In this document: in pieces, positions 19,021-30,766 of the stretch
How positions within the stretch are numbered: position 1 is the stretch's first letter
Layout of the letters: each line of letters starts with the position of its first letter
Assembly (NCBI GenBank): GCA_963575745.1
Contig: CAUYUJ010012669.1
Span: 567,501 to 631,500, forward strand
DNA from: Prorocentrum cordatum
Lineage: Eukaryota; Sar; Dinophyceae; Prorocentrales; Prorocentraceae
Direction: 5' to 3'
DNA length: 64,000 nt
Translations under genes and position numbers: made by a program
The notes under the pieces: generated by a model
The model's input: the letters and a program-made list of their open reading frames with translations, nothing else
What the model was told of the DNA's origin: nothing
Database searches by the model: none

Positions 19021-19881
19021 GACTTGCGACCCCCAAAGCCACACCCTCACGATCTCCGACGACGTGAGTTTTCCAGTCCGGGCGTTTTCCTCGATCTGGG
19101 CCTCAAAGGCCCGTTATGGGGGGAACAACAATCGGGGGTTCGTAGAGGGAGGGGTCTCTCAAGGTGGGGAGGGGGGGTCTCTCAAGGTGGGGTTAGGGAA
19201 CATGCTCATGCTAAGCCAAATGCTTACGTTTCCTTGTTGCACGGGCCGTTTGGGGCGATTTTCCTCTAACCCCACCTCTGGCATTATTCCACCTGTACGC
19301 CCCCCCGAAGCAAGTAGGCCCCCCGGATGGCTTAAGCGGGCGGCTTGTCGGCCCCCCCCCGCCCGCTCCGGCGGCCCACTCTGGGGAGTCTTGGCACTTG
19401 TCGGACGCGTGCGTTCCGTTTTACAAGTGCAATCGAGGAGCAACTTGGATCATCGTGCGAAAGAATTTTCACATGGAGCCGAGAACTGCACGGGGAATGG
19501 ACGTCCGAGCGATGGCAAGGCGGGGGGCTCGGAGAGCGCCGCGCGAGGATAGCGCCCAGGAGTGATTGGTTTGCTGAGACCAACCTGTACTACGGTCGGG
19601 AACGCTTGTTTAGCGTGTCGCGCCGCCGTCAAGGCGCGGCACGCTAACAACGTCCCAATTCTCCAAGCGCCAGCGTCCGGCACCTTTTCCAGCCTCCCGC
19701 GCCCCGCAGATCGGAGCGACTCGCTGCAGTCAAGTCCGCAGTAAAAATGCAGGCAAGGGTGCAAGACCCTTGGGAGACCCTTGCAGAGCTCCTTGGACGC
19801 CTCTGGCGCGGGATGGGCCGAAAAGGCAGGGATGCAAGGGTAGCCTTGATGAGGCATCGCATCCATACTATGGACTTTGAC

Positions 19882-20012
19882 TGTATCCCGAGACCCCCGA
19901 CGACATGTTGTTTCACAGCGTCGACCCTCGGAGGTCTCGACCCATTCCCGGGGTCCGGCTTTTCATCCGGTCCCGGGGCCTGGCTAGGGCCCCCTGAGGC
20001 CGAAAAGACTTG
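19882..20012 (+). repeat. dispersed repeat, copy 2 (with 2640-2795)
   Basis: It matches 2640-2795 in word order (CCCGAGACCCCC, GGAGGTCTCGACCCATTCCC, GAGGCCGAAAAG). The stretches 19021-19881 and 20013-20783 contain no gene I can support. Confidence 0.5.
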
Positions 20013-20783
20013 GCCCTGCCGCGGCACCCTGACGCCGCGCACCAGCGGCCACTCTTGTCCGTGTAGCCGACTGGAAGCTGGAAGCCCCCGACACGCCGCG
20101 ACTGCCCTAAGCCTTGCCGGCTGGCGCTCTCCGGCGGCGGCACTCGCGCCTCGGCCTTCCACTGCGGCGTGTTCTGGGCGCTCTCGGCCGCTGGGCTCCT
20201 GAAGGAGGCCCCCATGGAGGGCAGAAGCACGGGGACCTTGTGGAGCCGTCTCAGGGCCTGGGGCGGCCCAGCACTGTTTCTGGCCAGCAGGACGGGAGCT
20301 CCCTTGGCTCCAGCATGGCCAGGAGCTCTACGAGGTTTTTCAGAGCCGGCTGGGAGTCTGAGGTGACCCAGCAGGGTTTCTGGCCAGCAGGAAGGTCGGG
20401 CAGGTTCGAGGTTCTGGGTTCGGGAAACTGTTTTGCCTCGTTCGGCCTCTCGGGGCCGTTTTCGGGCCCCGGGATTGCGAACAACTGGTCAGGTGTCACA
20501 AATAACACCAGATGGACCCTGGGAGTGGTCCCGGGACAGATTTTGCGCGGATTTTGTGTCATCCCCCCTCCTGGCAGATTTTGGTGGGAGGCAAGCACGG
20601 GGACCATGCCCAAGTTGTCTCGGGATCTTGCCGATGCCGATCTTCATCATGGTCCATGTCGGCCGTCGCCGATTCGCGAGGAGGGTGTGCGAATTGGCGC
20701 TGACCAAGATAGACGCTGACCAAGATCGACACGATGTTTCCTCGTTCAGTCTTGGTCATAGTCTCCGTTTTCTCCCCCTCCAG

Positions 20784-20946
20784 GTCCAGCACCTCTGCGC
20801 GGTGTCCGGCGGCGGCTACACCGCCGCCTCCTACGTGACGCACGTGTGCCGGGCTGCCTGCGGGTCGCCGCCCGGAGAGCAGGGGCTGGACGCCTGGTAC
20901 GCGCGGGTGACGGCGCGGTTCGTGCTGAGGATCATAGGAGGAAAAG
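20784..20946 (+). CDS. isolated exon resembling the nucleophile elbow of patatin/cPLA2-type phospholipases
   Basis: A polypyrimidine tract (TCTCCGTTTTCTCCCCCTCC) and AG precede position 20784, a textbook 3' splice site. The phase-0 frame then reads VQHLCAVSGGGYTAASYV, GLDAWYARVTARFVLR and IIGGKG. A GT donor is available after AAAAG at 20946. The S-G-G-G-Y nucleophile-elbow pattern occurs in lysophospholipase, patatin and cPLA2-like acyl hydrolases, where the Ser attacks the acyl ester. At ~54 residues only this motif is present and no Asp partner is visible. I find no convincing neighbouring exons, so it may belong to a gene with long introns or be a fragment. Confidence 0.4.
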
Positions 20947-20977
20947 GTGCCGATGCTGCTGCCCCTCCCTTGTCTAC

Positions 20978-21072
20978 GCCTTTTGAGGCCTCCTTGGGGG
21001 CCCTCTCCGCCCCGGCTAGATTCGCCTCGAAGTTCTGGCCACAACGCACCCTGGGAGAGGTCCAGGGAGTAG
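20978..21072 (+). repeat. intron-associated dispersed repeat, copy 2
   Basis: The segment (TTCGCCTCGAAGTTCTGG, CAACGCACCCTGGGAGAGG) aligns over most of its length with the reverse complement of 32634-32760. It lies just after the donor of the phospholipase-like exon. Confidence 0.65.
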
Positions 21073-21117
21073 CGGTACCAGTACCTTCTGGAAAGGATGC
21101 AGCGCAATATCAGTTAT

Positions 21118-22262
21118 CGAAGACGCCTACGGCGAATCGCCACCGCCCCTGCCTTTTGGGATGCGCCTATGTGGCCAAACGTGTGGACCAAGTTTGGCCA
21201 CGCTATTGGACCATGCGTTCACCCTTCGGGAAACACGTGGGGGAGGAAGAGGAGGATGAGGAGAGGGAGGAGCAACGAGGATGAGGAGAAGGATGGCCCA
21301 TCCTGGATGGGCAGACCTCTTGGGAGCTTCTTGTCTCATTGGGCCTCCTGGGAGCTTCCTGAGGGCCTCTTGGAGGCCTCTTGGGGACCTCCTTGGGCCC
21401 CTTGGAGACCTCTGGGGGGCTCTTTGGGGGCCGCTTTGACCGTCTTGCGGCGTTTCTGGTCCGTCTGACGCCGTCGGAAGCCGTCTTGGGGCCCTGATGG
21501 GGCGCTCCAGGGCCGCCTTGAAGGCCATCTTGGGCGTCTTGGAGGCCTCTTGGGCCGTCTTGGGGCCCTTTGGGGGCCGTCTTGGAGGCCTCTTGGGCCG
21601 TCCCGGCGCCATTCTGGAGGCCTCTTGGGCGATCTTGGAACAATCTTGGGGGTCGTCTAGATGGCCTCCTGGCCCGTCGAGCGCCTTTGGAAGCCGTCTT
21701 GAGGGCCTCTCTGGGCCGACTTGGGGTCCTCTTGGGTTGCTCCAAGGCTGTCTTGGAGGCGATCTTGGGCGTCTTGGAGGCCTCGTGGGCCGTCTTGGGG
21801 CCCTCTAAGGACAGTCCTGGGGGCCTCCGGCGCCATTCTGAGGCCCTCTTGGAGGACTCTTGGGCGATCTTGGGGCCAGCTTTGGGGGCTCTTGCGCTGA
21901 CTCGGCGTCTTGGTGCTGGTTTGAGGCCTCTTGGGCCGTTCTGGAGCCATCGTGGAGGCCTCTGGGACCCTTTTGGGGACTCCTTGAGGTATCTTGGGCG
22001 GTCGGAACACGAAAACGGAGGAAAAGTCTAAATCCATTAACCACCGGAGGGAAATCAATGACGTTGGCTTCTTCGGGCCTTCCTGGAACACCGCTTGGGG
22101 GCCTCTGGGGCCGTCTTGGGCCATCTTGGACCCTCTTCGGCCGTCCTGGAGGCCTCCTTGCACCATCTTGGGCGAACTTGGAAGCCATCTGGGGCCATCT
22201 GGAACCTCTTGGAGGCCATCTTGAGCCGTCCTGGATTTTTCTGGACGTTGAGGTCGTTTGCG
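21118..22262 (+). repeat. GGCC-type repeat element, plus orientation
   Basis: It starts with the conserved head (GAAGACGCCTACGGCGAATC at 21119) and continues as a TCTTGGGCCGTCTTGGAGG-like degenerate array. It carries the conserved central block at about 22006-22075 (GAAATCAATGACGTTGGC). No protein is supported. Confidence 0.6.
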
Positions 22263-22382
22263 CGCCTTCCGTGTGGCTGGCGCGCTGGGCCGAAACGCCA
22301 GGGGGAAATTCTCAAAGAACCCAAAACGAAAGGACCCAGCACGCCAGGCACCCCTGTGGCAAGACCACAGGGGGCGGCGGAT

Positions 22383-22870
22383 CGAAGACGCCTACGGCGA
22401 ATTACCGCCGCCCCTTGACTTTTTGGAAGCGCCTATGTGGCCGAACGTTGAGGCCAGACCTGCCAAGCTATCGGACCATGTGTTCTCCGAATCGGTTTGG
22501 AAAGCCTTCGGGGAACACGTGGGCATCTTGAAGGTCATCTTGGCCGTCTGGAAGCCATCTTGACCCTTTCGGGCCTTCTTGGAGGACGTCTTGGAGGGCT
22601 CTTGGGCCGTCTTGGAGGCCATCTTGAGCGTCTTGGAGACCTCTTGGGCCGTCTTGGGGGCCTCTTGGGGCCGTGCCTTGGGCCTCTTGGGCGATCTTTG
22701 GGGGCACTTGGGCCGTCTCGTGCCGTCGGAAGGCAGAAAAAAAAGCAAATGCCACAATCCTTCAAACACCCATGGGAAATCAATGATTTTGGCCTTTTCG
22801 GGCCTTCCTGGAGGCCCTCGTGGAGGCCTCTTGGGCCGTCTTGGGCCATCTGAGGACCATGTTCGGCCGT
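22383..22870 (+). repeat. GGCC-type repeat element, plus orientation
   Basis: The best-preserved head copy is at 22383-22527. A degenerate array follows, then the central block at 22724-22800 (GCCACAATCCTTCAAACACC, GAAATCAATGATTTTGGCC). It meets an oppositely oriented element near 22870. Confidence 0.6.
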
Positions 22871-25004
22871 CCTCCAAGAGGTCCTCCAGGAGGGCCCGAA
22901 GAGGCCAAAATAATTGATTTTCCTTTGGTTTTTCCCAACCATCCTGTGGTGTTGGGTCCTCGTTTTGAAGAGACGTCGCCCCGCGTTCCTCCTTCCTCCT
23001 CCTCCCCTTCCTCCCCCCTCCTCCCCCTCCCACACCCATTCTGGCACACCCCTCACACGCTTCGTGGTGGCCCCATAGGGAGCTCCACCGAAGGCCCCAG
23101 AGGCTGCGCCCGCATGCGGTTCCACCCCCCATTCTGGCACAGCCCTCACACGTTTCGTGGCCCCATAGGGAGCTCCACCGAAGGCCCCAGTGGCTGCGCC
23201 CGCATGCGGTTCCACCCCCCATTCTGGCACACCCCTCACACGTTTCGTGGCCCCATAGGGAGCTCCACCGAAGGCCCCAGTGGCTGCGCCCGCATGCGGT
23301 TCCACCCCCCATTCTGGCACACCCCTCACACGTTTCGTGGCCCCATAGGGAGCTCCACCGAAGGCCCCAGTGGCTGCGCCCGCATGCGGTTCCACCCCCC
23401 ATTCTGGCACACCCCTCACACGTTTCGTGGCCCCATAGGGAGCTCCACCGAAGGCCCCAGTGGCTGCGCCCGCATGCGGTTCCACCCCCCATTCTGGCAC
23501 ACCCCTCACACGTTTCGTGGCCCCATAGGGAGCTCCACCGAAGGCCCCAGTGGCTGCGCCCGCATGCGGTTCCACCCCCTGTTCTGGCACACCCCTCGCG
23601 CGTTTCGTGGCCCCATAGGGAGCTCCACCGAAGGCCCCAGTGGCTGCGCCCGCATGCGGTTCCACCCCCCATTCTGGCACACCCCTCACGCGCTTCGTGG
23701 CCCCATAGGGAGCTCCACCGAAGGCTCCAGTGGCTGCGCCCGCATGCGGTTCCACCCCTCATTCTGGCACACCCCTCACACGTTTCGTGGCTCCATTGGG
23801 AGCTCCACCGAACGCTCCAGTGGCTGCGCACGCATGCGGTTCCACCCCCCTATGTCGGCACACCCCTCACACGCTTCGTGGGTGGCTCCATGGTGAGCTC
23901 CACCGAACGCCCCAGCGGCTGCGCTCGCATGTTGTCCCCCCCCCATTTCGGCACACCCCTCACACGGTTCGTGGCCCCATAGAGAGCTCCACCGAAGGCC
24001 CCAGTGGCTGCGTTCGCATGCGGTTCCACACTCTTTTTCGGCACGCCTTTCACACGCCTCGTGGCCCCATGGGGAGCTCCACCGAACGCCGCAGTGGCTG
24101 CGCTCGCATGCGGTTCCACCCCCCATTTCGGCACACCCCTCACACGTTTCGTGGCTCCATCGGGAGCTCCACCGAAGGCCCGAGTGGCTGCGCTGGCATG
24201 CGGTTCCACACTCCATTCTGGCACACCCCTCGCACGTTTCGTGGCCCCATAGGGAGCTCCACCAAAGGTCCCAGTGGCACTGCCCGCTTGCGTCCGCCAC
24301 CACCCACCACAGCCCTTGTTCCCTGCGCTTCGCCCACCCAGAACAGCGCTTCGTAGCCCTATAGGAAGCTCCACCAAAGGTCCCAGCGGCACCGCCCGCA
24401 TGCGTCCGCCACCACCCTGCGCAGCCCTTGTTCCCTGCCTGCGTTTCACCCACCCAGTACAGCGCTTCGTAGCCCTATAGGGAGCTCCACCGAAGGTCCC
24501 AGTGGCACCGCTCGCATGCGTCCGCCACCACGCAGCACAGCCCTCGCTGACCGCGACTCACCCACCCAGTACAGCGCTTCGTGGCCCCATAGGGAGCTCC
24601 ACCGAAGGTCCCAGTGGCACCGCCCGCATGCGTCCGCCACCACCCAGCACACTTGCGGCATTCACAACTGCATATGTCTGGGTCCTTCGCCAGGCTAATT
24701 GAAGGATGTTGGAATTTGTGTTTTCTCTGCATTCCGACGGCTCAAGACGGCCCAAGAAGCCCCCAAGATCGCGCCCCCAAGAGGGCCCCATGACGGCCCA
24801 CGTGGCCTCCAAGATGGCCCCAAGAGGGCCCCAGCCCCAAGACAGCCCAAGAGGCATCCAACACACTCAGGATGGCCTCCAAGACGCCCAAGATGGCCTC
24901 CAAGACGGCCCCGAAGCGCCCCAAGAGGGTCCCCCGTTGGCTCAGAAAGGCTCCCAAGACGGCTCCCGACGGCGTCAGACGTGCCAGGAACCCACCAAGA
25001 TGAC
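22871..25004 (-). repeat. GGCC-type repeat element, minus orientation, split by an insertion
   Basis: The left part (22871-22934) ends inside the central block at TTGATTTTCCTTTGGTTTTT. The right part (24698-25004) resumes at TTGAAGGATGTTGGAATTTG and runs into CTCAAGACGGCCCAAGAAGC. Joining the flanks gives the same order as the uninterrupted relative at 629-720. The right end stops abruptly at a second satellite array. Confidence 0.6.
22935..24697 (+). mobile_element. satellite-bearing insertion, copy S1 (head, 90-bp array, tail)
   Basis: The head CCCAACCATCCTGTGG... is followed by a C/T-rich segment. About 13 monomers of ~90 bp (23131-24290) and four longer monomers of ~115 bp follow. The tail is CTGCATATGTCTGGGTCCTT and CGCCAGGCTA. 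Head and tail recur at 43240/44562 and 47288/48656. Comparison with 629-700 shows it interrupts a GGCC-type element. The 90-bp monomer is 30 codons, so several frames on both strands stay open; I do not accept them as genes. No transposase is encoded, so any mobility would be non-autonomous. Confidence 0.6.
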
Positions 25005-25690
25005 CCCATAGGGAACACCACCGAAGGTTCCAGGTCTACCGTCCGCATGCGTCCCCCCACCCAGTACAGCGTTCCGTGGCCCTCCTCCCCCTCCTCCCTG
25101 CGTTTCACCAACCCAGTACAGCGCTTCGTGGCCCCATAGGGAGCCCCACCGAAGGTTCCAGGTCAACCGTCCGCATGCGCCCCCCCCATCCAGTACAGCG
25201 TTTCGTGGCCCTCCTCCCCCTCCTCCCTGCGTTTCACCGACCCAGTACAGCGCTTCGTGGCCCCATAGGGAGCCCCACCGAAGGTACCACGTCTACCGAC
25301 CGCATGCGTCCCCCCCCCACCCAGTACAGCGTTTCGTGGCCCTCCTCCCCCTCCTCCTTGCGTTTCACACACCCAGTACAGCGCTTCGTGGCCCCATAGG
25401 GAGCTCCACCGAAGGTCCCAATGGCACCGCCCGCATGCGTCCGCCACCACTCAGCCCAGCCCTTGCTCCCTGCGTTTCGCCCACCCAGTACAGCGTTTCG
25501 TAGCCCCATCAGGAGCTCCACCGAAAGTCCCAGTGGCACCTCCCGCATGCGTCCGCCACCACCCTGCACAGCCCTTGCTCCTTGCGTTTCACCCACCTAC
25601 TGCAGCGCTTCGTGGCCCCATAGGGAGCTCCACCGAAGGTCCCAGTGACACCGCCCGCATGCGTCCGCCACCACGCAGCACAGCCCATCC
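25005..25690 (+). repeat. satellite array S2, no head or tail
   Basis: About six monomers of ~115-120 bp carry CCCCATAGGGAGCNCCACCG, CCGCATGCGTCC and CCAGTACAGCG. They belong to the S1 monomer family but begin mid-monomer, directly at the end of a GGCC-type element. A 46-bp doublet (CCATCCCGCCACCGTGCCTG) follows at about 25686-25750. Confidence 0.7.
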
Positions 25691-26220
25691 CGCCACCGTG
25701 CCTGGGTTGTGGGCCAGCCCATCCCGCCACCGTGCCTGGGTTGTGGGTCAAGGCCCATGCGGATGCCCTCGGTGGCCTCTCGGTGTCCTTTTGGGAGCCT
25801 CTTGGGAGCCTTTTGGGGGCCTCTTGGGGGCATCCTGGGGGCCTCCTGGGGGCCTTTTTGCGGGCTTCTTGGGGCCTCTTGAGGGCCTCTTGCGGGCAAT
25901 CTTGGAGCCTCCTGAGGGCGTCTTGGGTTGCCTGAGGGCGTCTTGGGTTGGAGAGCTCGAAATTGTGGTTCGAGCTTTCCCTCTCCGATCCCTTTTGGGG
26001 CGTTCTTGGAGCCCACTTCAGCCGTCTCGGAGCAGTCTCTTGGGGGCCTCCTGGGCCGTCTTGGGGCGATCTTGGAGGCCTCTTGGGCCGTCTTGGAGCG
26101 TCGGGAATCAGAAACGACGGAAACGCCACAATCCTTCAAAGGCCATGGGAACGTACATGATTTTGCATCTTGGGGCCATTTTGGGAGTGCTCTTGGAGGC
26201 CTCTTGGACCCCAGAGGCGT
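25690..26220 (+). repeat. GGCC-type repeat element, plus orientation
   Basis: It begins with CCCGCCACCGTGCCTGGG, runs through a CTTGGGGGCCTCTTG-like array and contains the central block at 26098-26165 (GCCACAATCCTTCAAAGGCC). A (CT)n microsatellite follows at 26251-26275. Confidence 0.6.
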
Positions 26221-26454
26221 ATTCCAGCGTGGACCCCAAACAGTGTGCAGCCTCTCTCTCTCTCTCTCTCTCTCTATTTATATATGTTAAACATGTCAAA
26301 ACATAAACAAACAGGCCCCCTCCCCGGCCTGGGGGCGCCCAGTCCACAACCATCCGGGAACACGTTTTGCTACCCTCCTGGCTCGCTCCCCAGAGGCGGC
26401 TTGGAGAGGGCCACGGGCGTGCCAAAACGGGACGAGAGGGCTCCAGAAATCGCC

Positions 26455-27110
26455 CCATAGGGTCCATGAGGCTTCCAGGACACCCCAGAAGCGCTCCAAG
26501 ACGCCCAAGATGGTCCCAAGACGGCCCAAGAGGCCCTAAAGAAGCCCCAAGACCGCTCCAAGAGGACCCCCAAGAGGGCCCAAGGAGCCAAACATCAGTG
26601 ACTCTCCTTTTGCTTTTCTATGTTTTTCGCCTTCTCGCGTTCTGGGCTTCCGACGCTCCAAGAGTCCCAAGACGGCCCGGGATGCCCCCAAGAGCACTCC
26701 AAGATCCAAGAGGTCCCCAAAACAGACCAAGAGGCGCCCAAGGGGACCCCAAGACGGCCCCACGAAGGGCCCAAGACTGGGAACACGAACCGACAATTCG
26801 ATCCTTCCGCCCCAAGAGGCCCCTTGGAGGCTCCAAGAGGCACCCGAGAAAGCCCAAGAGGTCCCATAGAGGCCCCCAAGAGGCCCCAAAAGAGGCACCA
26901 AGAGGCCCCCACACTGCCAGCAAGAGGCCTCCTAAACTGCCTCCAATAGGTCCCCGAGAGGCCCCCCACGATATCCAAGAGGCTTGTAACCCACAGCCCA
27001 GGCACGGTGGCGGGATTGGCCGAAGGCCACTAGATGCTCCAAGACGCCCGAGACGGCCTCCAGACGGCCCAAGAGGCCCCTAACATACCCAAGAGGCCTC
27101 CAAAAGATCT
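26455..27110 (-). repeat. GGCC-type repeat element, minus orientation
   Basis: The array of CCAAGACGGCCCAAGAGGCC words has a diverged central block at 26585-26658. Its edge motif, CCAGGCACGGTGGCGGGATT then GGCCGAAGGCCACTAGAT, lies at 26999-27035. A (TCC)n microsatellite follows at 27197-27265. Confidence 0.55.
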
Positions 27111-27374
27111 CCCAAGCGAGCTGTAAAAGGCCAACAAACATGGATGCTCAAGTTCGCTGGCAGCTTGGCTACGCTTGCGAGAAAAAGGGATGACACATGT
27201 TCTCCTCCTCCTCCTCCTCCTCCTCTTCCTGCTCCTCTGCGGCCTCCTCCTCCTCCTTCTCCTCCCTTCTTCCCCAGGGACCCCATTCACTTCACCTTTT
27301 CCTCCCCCTCCCTCTGGCTACGTCCAGCCGCGGCGAGGAGAAGGAACCCCGAAGGGCCTCTTGGGCTTGTTTTG

Positions 27375-27415
27375 CTAGAACTTGAGTGCGCGCGAAGCGC
27401 GCGCGATGGTTCTAG
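27375..27415. repeat. 41-bp imperfect inverted repeat
   Basis: CTAGAAC (27375-27381) pairs with GTTCTAG (27409-27415). Between them a second stem forms from GCGCGC around a GAA loop. It is the most structured small element in this part of the window. Confidence 0.65.
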
Positions 27416-27469
27416 TGTGTATATAGACATCTGTTTAATACATGTGTGTACATATGTACAGTGGAGCGA

Positions 27470-27790
27470 AATATGTGGCGCGATAGAGGTGTTGCAGTCT
27501 ATGTGATGCAGTCTTGGTTGTGAACCATGTATATGTTGTGCCACACGCGTATACGAATGTAGATGTATGTGGTGTATTTTCTGTTGTGCAATATCTGTGG
27601 TGCGAATCGCACTGTGCAGCCCATTTGGAGCGATCTACGTTGTACAACCTATGCGGCGCAGTCTATGTAGCGATCTATGTTGTCCAACCTGCGGCCCTGC
27701 GTGTTGCAATACATGTGGTGCAACCAATGTGGCTCAATCTGCCTGCTGCAGCCGATGCGTTGCAATCTAGGTGGTGCAGTTCACCCTGCC
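27470..27790 (+). repeat. degenerate ~15-bp repeat (TGTGGTGCAATCTATG-like)
   Basis: Words such as ATGTGGTGCAA, TTGCAGTCTATGT and GTAGCGATCTATGTTGT repeat with drift over about 320 bp. No gene is supported. Confidence 0.55.
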
Positions 27791-27794
27791 GAAC

Positions 27795-28518
27795 TTCAAG
27801 TTGTCGACTCCAGTGCTCGCGCAACCATCCCTCCCACCCGCCCGCAACTTGGTTTGCAAAACGCATGCGCTTGCGATTGCGATGCATGCATGGCTTTTGC
27901 TAGTGCATCTGTGCGGCCGCGCCAACCCAAGCACGCGCGCGCAGCGGCCAGCTAGCTTGGCGCGACCGACGCGGCCGCCGTGGCGCTGACCGCTGGGCGC
28001 ATCCCAGCGGGCACTTCACTGTGAGTCGGTGACTTGTGCACGGGCGCGGTACCATGGCAACGTCGACGACGGTAGACACGAGGATGCTAGTAGCGATGAT
28101 GGTGGCGATGTTGACAACGACGAAGGCGTGACCAGTGCGGGCGCCGATGCTGACCACGCCGACGACGATGGCGGCGCTCTTGCGTCGGCGATGAAGATGT
28201 TGGAAAGAGTTCAACATGCGCGCGCGGCCGACGCGCGAGAGTTGCCCGCATGGTTTTCTTTGACACGGATCGCGCCCTCCCCCCCCAGCACGCGCGCAAG
28301 GGCGCGCGAATAACGCCGGCATGCGGCGCGAGAGGCCCGCTTGGCAGACGTACATGAACACGTTGAAAATTTATGGTTTTCTCCAAAATTCGCAAGAGAG
28401 GGAAACAACGCGCAATTTCTGGTCGGCGGGGCGAGAGCGACAATTTTCCGCTAAAAGTTAGGCGGGCTACGCGCAGCTTTAATTAGGGAGACAGGGCACA
28501 GGGGAAACAACACAACAA

Positions 28519-28555
<37 letters not shown>

Positions 28556-30717
28556 CACATATGAAAACGGACGCTGCGAAACCATTGTTTTTTGGCATGC
28601 GCGATTAAACGCATTGTTTTGCACTCGCTGCGGGGCCGCAAGTTTTTGTGATGAATTCCGGCATGCGCGCGCGACGACGCGCGCGCGTGCGTTCGTCATG
28701 TTCGTTTGCAAAGGGTTTTCGCGACGGCGCTCGCGCAACGCGCCCGAACGATTTCGACATGCGGGCGCGAAGCCCGCTTGGTAGCGTGTTCTGAACATGT
28801 TGAAACACTTATGGCTTAGATTGCGATTTCGCAAGATCGCGCGGGCAAGGTGTCTTTACTCGTGAAATTCCGCGCTGCGACACCTTATATTCCTGAACAC
28901 GAATTATTTTGGACGCTCGATTTTGAAATCTTCAAGAGACCCCAGGTTTTTGAAGGACTTCGGCATGCGCGCGCTACGACGCGCGCGCGTGCACTTTGCC
29001 ATAACCGTTGCAAAGGATTTTGGGAACTTATGATTGTTGGTAAACTAGTGCGCGCGCATATTGTTGCTGCAGAGGATGGCGGGGGGGGGGGGGGGGCAGA
29101 GACCCGCTCGGCGAGATCGCGTGAATCCATATTTCGAATGGGCGGCGGAGCAGAATCATATGTACCTTTCCATACGAGAATGGGATGTGATAGTCCTAGT
29201 CCCAGAGGGGGGGGAGGGGGGAGGGAAGAGGGGCGGGGGGGTGGGGGGAAGGGGGGGGGGGGCGGGGGGGGGTACAGTGTATTATATTTTTCCGAAAAGA
29301 GAATTGGTTTTCACAAGTGAGTTGACCAATTCCATGTCCGCGCAAACGCCCCGCCCACCCAACCGCAACTTTGCTTGCAACAGCCGCGCGGCAGCGATTG
29401 CGATGCATGCTTGGCGTTGGCTGGTGCATCTTTGCGGCCGCGCTAGCCCGCGCATGCTCGCGCGCGCGGCGGCCAGCTAGCTTGGCGCGACCGACGCCGC
29501 GGCGGCGGCGCTCACCGCTGGGCGCATCCCAGCGGGCACTTCGCTGCGGGTCGGCGACTTAAGCGGGCGTGGTATAATGGCAACGTCGACAACGGTAGAA
29601 ACGAGGATGCGAGTAGCGATGCTGGTGACGATGTTGACAACGCCGAAGGCGTGACCAGTGCGGGCGCCGATGCTGACCACGCCGACGACGATGGCGGCGC
29701 TCTTGCGTCGGTGATAACGGTTTTGGAGAGAGTTCGACGCGCGCGCGCGGCCGGCGCGCGAGAGTTGCCCGCATGGTATTCTTTGACACGGATCGCGCTC
29801 CGCACCCCCCCAGCACGCGCGCAAGGGCGCGCGAATGATGTCGGCATGCGGCGCGAAGGGCCCGCTTGACACAATTATATGAACATGCTGAAGGAAACCG
29901 TGTTGTTTCCCAGATTCTGCAAGAGCGTGAATGTATACACATACATATATATATATGTATGTATGTATATATATATATATGTATATGACGTTGCGAAACC
30001 ATGTGTTTGTGTATGCGTGTTTGAACACCCTGTTGTACACTCGTTGCGGGTCCGAAGGTTTTTGATGGATTCCGGCATGCGCGCGTGACGACGCGCGCGC
30101 ACTTCGCCATACCTGTTGCAAGGGATGTTTTGGAAACTTATGCTTTGTGATGAACGAATGCAACTTATGATTCTCGAGAAACTTATAACTTGGTGTTGGT
30201 TGCTGCATTTCTGCGGCCGCGCTAGCCCGCACATGCTCGCGCGCGCACCGGCCAGCTAGTTTGGCGCGACCGACGCGGCCGCGGTGGCGCTGACCGTTGG
30301 GCACTTCCCAGCGTGCAGTTCAGTGCGGGTCGGTGATTCGGGCGGGCGCGATGTCATGATGACGCCGTCAACTCTGAACACGGGTATGTGGATAGCGATG
30401 ATGATGACGATGGTGGCGATGACGACGACAAGCCAAAGATGGCGCCGATGTTGACCAAGCCCGCCGATGACAATGACGATGTCTTCGCGTCGGCGATGAA
30501 TGCCTTTGAAGGAGTTCGACGCGCGCGCGCGGCCGACGCGCGCGAATGGCCCGCGCGGTATTATTTGACACGGGTCGTGCCCCTTTCCTAGCATGCGCGC
30601 AAGGGCGTTCAAATGAGTTTGACATGCGGCGCGAGAGGCCCGTGTTGAGCAACATCGGATGACCAGGTTGAGCAACCTATGCTCCCCCGGAAAATCCGCA
30701 AGGCCGTGCGTTTGTTT

Positions 30718-30766
<49 letters not shown>

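Noticed and set aside
18173-19552. 459-codon plus-strand open frame
   Set aside because: It is dominated by GGCGAC-type triplets read as Asp/Gly and Arg runs. Only a short piece in a different frame looks protein-like.
22392-23831. 479-codon minus-strand open frame
   Set aside because: It is a translation of the 90-bp satellite plus a GGCC array. Two other frames are equally open, and there is no domain or coding bias.
29568-29600. tRNA gene suggested by an A-box-like TGGTATAATGG
   Set aside because: No B box or cloverleaf follows, and the segment belongs to a repeat module.
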